Shown: positions 13,569 through 15,268 of the stretch, in pieces
How the letters are laid out: every line of letters starts with the position of its first letter
How positions within the stretch are numbered: position 1 is the stretch's first letter
Assembly: GCA_030916835.1 (NCBI GenBank)
Contig: JAUPWA010000021.1
Location: 1-15,268, forward strand
Direction of reading: 5' to 3'
Source: Patescibacteria group bacterium
GTDB taxonomy: Bacteria > Patescibacteriota > Minisyncoccia > Phycocordibacterales > SBAW01
DNA length: 15,268 nucleotides
The notes under the pieces: generated by a model
Database searches by the model: none
What the model was told of the DNA's origin: nothing
Seen by the model: only the letters and a program-made list of their open reading frames with translations
Program-made: the position numbers and the translations under genes

Positions 13569-13721
13569 ATGCAAAAAGACAGAGATATCCTTAATGGATT
13601 CGCAAAAGCTCGGCAGGCTATAGAACTACGTCTTTTTGAAAGTAATTTAAGGGAAGTTTTGTTAAGGCACGCATTTTTTTACGAAGACTTATGTGCAGGG
13701 AATGATAATAAACTGCTCTGA
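13569..13721 (+). CDS. Cassette E: 50-aa small protein
   Basis: A small ORF recognised from context: it sits between hairpins 5 and 6, has a full promoter, and its ATG has a five-G SD (13559-13563) 5 nt upstream. The 50-aa product runs from MQKDRDILNGFAKARQAIEL to a C-terminal GNDNKLL and looks like one or two amphipathic helices (about 5-41; IELRLFESNLREVLLRHAFFYEDL). One Cys (42), no signal peptide and no membrane helix are seen. No family is recognised. It could be a small regulator, a peptide partner of a neighbouring cassette product, or the remnant of a longer gene. Bracketed by sister hairpins, it is the cassette most easily gained or lost by recombination. Coding status is likely but rests on signals rather than homology. 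Confidence 0.6.
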   Translation: MQKDRDILNGFAKARQAIELRLFESNLREVLLRHAFFYEDLCAGNDNKLL

Positions 13722-13733
13722 CAGCTCCCCCTC

Positions 13734-13763
13734 CCGCCGGTTGGCTCACAAGCCACCCGGCGG
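13734..13763 (+). terminator. Cassette hairpin 6
   Basis: Stem of CCGCCGG with its complement, one T-C mismatch, then TGGC/GCCA, and a TCACAA loop (13746-13751), followed by TTTCGCTTTT. It starts 12 nt after the cassette E stop and is a sister of hairpin 5. Confidence 0.85.
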
Positions 13764-13771
13764 TTTCGCTT

Positions 13772-13808
13772 TTGACAATATATATAACATGTATTAAAAA
13801 CAACATGT
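13772..13808 (+). promoter_or_regulatory. Promoter of cassette F with a repeated AACATGT site
   Basis: TTGACA (13772-13777, perfect), a 17-nt spacer and TAAAAA (13795-13800). The -35 starts 8 nt after hairpin 6. AACATGT occurs at 13786-13792 (inside the spacer) and 13802-13808 (just after the -10), 16 bp apart; both contain the palindrome ACATGT and could be operator half-sites. Confidence 0.6.
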
Positions 13809-13830
13809 CAACAGTTCTTTGAGGTGAAAC

Positions 13831-14160
13831 ATGTCCAATGACCCCGGAATGGTCATCCTGCCTGGTAGCATGGAAATGCAGCTGAAATTCGACGCTATCA
13901 GTACAGATGGAGAGCTCCAGATTATGCTCTTCAAGCCGCTGTTGCGATCGGCAGGATCTACTCGGAAATGGTATTCGATAATAGCTCTGGTTCAGGCTGC
14001 ATTTCAGGAATTTACTATCCTTTGTCCTGAGGTAGCACAAGCAATGGATCTGGACACACTTCTTCCTAAGCTTGTCCGAGCGGTTTCGCCGACCGAATGC
14101 ATCGCAATTCTAAACCTCGTCATTTGGGAGGAAGCAGTAAGAACCCTTCGCGATTCCTAA
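13831..14160 (+). CDS. Cassette F: unrecognised helical protein related to cassette C
   Basis: A 109-aa protein of unknown function. ATG 13831 has a GAGGTG SD 4 nt upstream. The N-terminal 35 residues look like beta strands (MVILPGSMEMQLKFDAIS, GELQIMLF), and the rest is helical (SIIALVQAAFQEFTIL 49-64, LDTLLPKLVRAVSP 74-87, IAILNLVIWEEAVRTL 91-106). TLLPKLVRAVSPT (76-88) matches NLIPGLLRALMPT of cassette C at Leu, Pro, Leu, Arg, Ala, Pro and Thr, and both have an AFxE segment about 20 residues earlier, so a shared helical domain is likely. No signal peptide or catalytic motif is seen. The leader carries GTTCTTTG (13814-13821), as in cassettes C and E. It is the last cassette, followed 5 nt later by hairpin 7. 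Confidence 0.75.
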   Translation: MSNDPGMVILPGSMEMQLKFDAISTDGELQIMLFKPLLRSAGSTRKWYSIIALVQAAFQEFTILCPEVAQAMDLDTLLPKLVRAVSPTECIAILNLVIWEEAVRTLRDS

Positions 14161-14165
14161 CCCCC

Positions 14166-14195
14166 CCCGCCGGGTGGCCCATGCCACCCGGCGGG
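14166..14195 (+). terminator. Cassette hairpin 7 (right boundary of the array)
   Basis: Perfect 13-bp stem identical to hairpin 4, with a CCAT loop (14179-14182), followed by ATTTGTTTTTC. Where other copies have TTGAC, this one has TTTCAA, so the promoter part is missing. On the opposite strand the stem is followed by a G-run, so it is a poor terminator for the convergent aspS. Confidence 0.9.
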
Positions 14196-14212
14196 ATTTG
14201 TTTTTCAATCCC

Positions 14213-15268
14213 TTACTCTTTTGTGTCAGTTGAAAGCAGAATGTCGATGCGGTTCATGTCGCGGGGGAAGAGTGTTGCTTCGCGGATATTTTTGAGCTCC
14301 AAGATTTGCATCGTCATGCGCTCAGCGCCAAAGGCGAAGCCTCCTTCAGGTGGTGCGCCATAGCGGAACGCTTCGAGGAACATTTCGATCTTCTTAGGAT
14401 CCATCTTCCACTCCTCTACATGCTGCATGAGCTGCGCGTAGTCGTTGATGCGGCGGCCGCCCGAGAGCCACTCACGCCCACGGCACAGGAGGTCCACTCC
14501 CTCGTTAAACTCAGGGTTCTTAGGATTTGGATATACATAAAACGGCTTTTGGCGGGTTGGGTAGCCATAGACATACACGAAGTCTGAGCCCGTCTCTTCT
14601 TTAATGATTTCGCAGATTTCTTGCTCGTCTTGAGAGCTGAGGTCTTTCTCGCCTACAATATCGCGCCCTCTTTTTTCTTTAATTTTTTCTTGCGCTTCGG
14701 TAAGTGAGAGTGTTGGTGTTTCCGCGATCATTACCGGTAGAGTTGCACCCAAGAGTTCTAGCTCAGCTTTGCGAGTCTCACCAAGCACCTGCAAAATGTA
14801 GCGCACCACATTCTCTGACATGTCGCGCACATCTCGCCAGGAGTCGATGAATCCCATTTCGGCGTCGAGCGAGACGAACTCAGTAATATGCCTCGTTGTG
14901 GCGCTTGGCTCGGCACGAAACACCTTGTTGACCGAGAAGACACGTTCAAACGCGGTCATAACTATTTGCTTGTAGAGTTGTGGCGACTGGGTGAGGTAGG
15001 CCTTTTTATCAAAGTACTCGACCTCGAACACCTCTGCCCCACCCTCAGCGCTCGCTGGGGTTATTGCTGGTGCTTGAAATTCGAAGAAGTCCTGCGACTT
15101 CATGTATTCGCGAAAGGCGTCGATGATAGTTGCCTGTACTTTAAAAATTGCTTGGAGTCGTGGGTGGCGTAGCGTGAGTGCGCGGTGGTCGAGCTCGGTG
15201 GTGAGGTCGAGGTTGTAGCCGTCGAGTGACATATCAAAGGGTAGAGATTCAGCTTTTGCGAGTATCTC
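14213..15268 (-). CDS. aspS: Aspartyl-tRNA synthetase, archaeal/non-discriminating type (C-terminal part, runs off the right edge)
   Basis: Class II aminoacyl-tRNA synthetase charging tRNA-Asp and possibly also tRNA-Asn. 351 codons are visible; the frame stays open to 15268, so the ATG at 15232 is internal and the N-terminal OB-fold anticodon domain lies outside. Visible class II features are the motif 1 region (LRHPRLQAIFKVQATIIDAF), QSPQLYKQIVM, motif 2 (VFRAEPSATTRHITEFVSLD), and motif 3 (GFAFGAERMTMQIL). The lack of the large bacterial insertion domain, the C-terminal EAFRYGAPPEGG and NIREATLFPRDMNR segments, and the compact length are those of archaeal/eukaryotic-type AspRS rather than bacterial AspRS. 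AsnRS is an alternative, but the overall pattern favours AspRS. It converges on the cassette array with 52 nt between stop codons. Confidence 0.88.
   Translation of the reverse strand, partial: EILAKAESLPFDMSLDGYNLDLTTELDHRALTLRHPRLQAIFKVQATIIDAFREYMKSQDFFEFQAPAITPASAEGGAEVFEVEYFDKKAYLTQSPQLYKQIVMTAFERVFSVNKVFRAEPSATTRHITEFVSLDAEMGFIDSWRDVRDMSENVVRYILQVLGETRKAELELLGATLPVMIAETPTLSLTEAQEKIKEKRGRDIVGEKDLSSQDEQEICEIIKEETGSDFVYVYGYPTRQKPFYVYPNPKNPEFNEGVDLLCRGREWLSGGRRINDYAQLMQHVEEWKMDPKKIEMFLEAFRYGAPPEGGFAFGAERMTMQILELKNIREATLFPRDMNRIDILLSTDTKE

Larger units (their letters stand above)
11390..14200 (+). other. Array of six small-gene cassettes punctuated by seven terminator-promoter hairpins
   Basis: The only plus-strand genes in the window, placed between minus-strand pepA and aspS. 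Each unit is a GC-rich hairpin with T-tract, a sigma70-like promoter, a leader with an SD, and one ORF. Hairpin copies lie at 11390, 11891, 12487, 12961, 13477, 13734 and 14166. In copies 1, 3, 4, 5 and 6 the -35 box begins exactly 8 nt after the stem. Copies 4 and 7 are near identical, as are 5 and 6; copies 2, 4, 5 and 6 also share a pyrimidine-rich C-T-C-C flank before the stem. The whole looks modular and may be exchanged by recombination between repeats, but no integrase, transposase or canonical attC site is visible. Confidence 0.8.

Noticed and set aside
13618..14040. 140-aa minus-strand ORF through cassettes E and F
   Set aside because: It reads through hairpin 6 and a promoter, is rich in unlikely residues, and opposes two genes with good start signals.
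11390..14195. CRISPR array
   Set aside because: The seven repeats are 230-500 bases apart, carry coding genes between them and are not identical.
11390..14200. Classical integron with attC sites
   Set aside because: The repeats are hairpins between same-strand cassettes, but the RYYYAAC/GTTRRRY core sites could not be found and no integron integrase is present. Each cassette also has its own promoter, unlike most integron cassettes.

Overview
The window looks like part of a Candidate Phyla Radiation (Patescibacteria, probably Parcubacteria-like) chromosome. This is inferred from compact, overlapping cell-wall and housekeeping genes, several core genes without a Shine-Dalgarno (SD) sequence, a MraY and FtsW with altered signature residues, an archaeal-type aspartyl-tRNA synthetase, and a block of small orphan proteins. 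TGA is an ordinary stop here (for example at the scpA/scpB overlap), which argues against the recoded Gracilibacteria/SR1 lineages. The phylum assignment is inference; no 16S or ribosomal protein gene is present.

Positions 1-11313 are entirely minus-strand. Reading in the direction of transcription: pepA (leucyl aminopeptidase); a tight run of scpA, scpB, a D-Ala-D-Ala carboxypeptidase, mraY, ftsW, murG, gltX and an EnvC-like M23 peptidase; a small DUF378 membrane protein with its own terminator; and an ABC-2 exporter ATPase followed by its permease, which is cut by the window edge. The central run joins chromosome segregation (ScpAB), lipid I/II synthesis (MraY, MurG), glycan polymerisation (FtsW) and peptidoglycan trimming (carboxypeptidase, M23 hydrolase). 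Overlaps of 4-8 nt and gaps below 35 nt suggest one operon.

Positions 11390-14200 are different. Six small genes (50-149 codons), all on the plus strand, are separated and bounded by seven copies of a GC-rich hairpin. Five copies share a fixed layout: hairpin, exactly 8 nt, a TTGAC(A/T) -35 box, 16-17 nt, a -10 box, a 26-34 nt leader with an SD, then the ORF. Each gene is thus an insulated cassette with its own promoter and terminator. The first hairpin lies upstream of the first cassette, where no visible gene needs terminating, and the last has lost the -35 box. Two products are response-regulator receiver-like proteins whose phospho-acceptor aspartate is replaced (Gln in one, Pro in the other). 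Two others share an L-x-P-x-L-x-R-A-x-x-P-T motif. The remaining two are unrecognised. This block is the most likely undescribed system in the window.

From 14213 to the right edge, a minus-strand archaeal-type aspartyl-tRNA synthetase runs off the window and converges on the cassette block. No tRNA, rRNA, CRISPR array, transposase or integrase was seen, and no gene-free stretch exceeds 300 bases.
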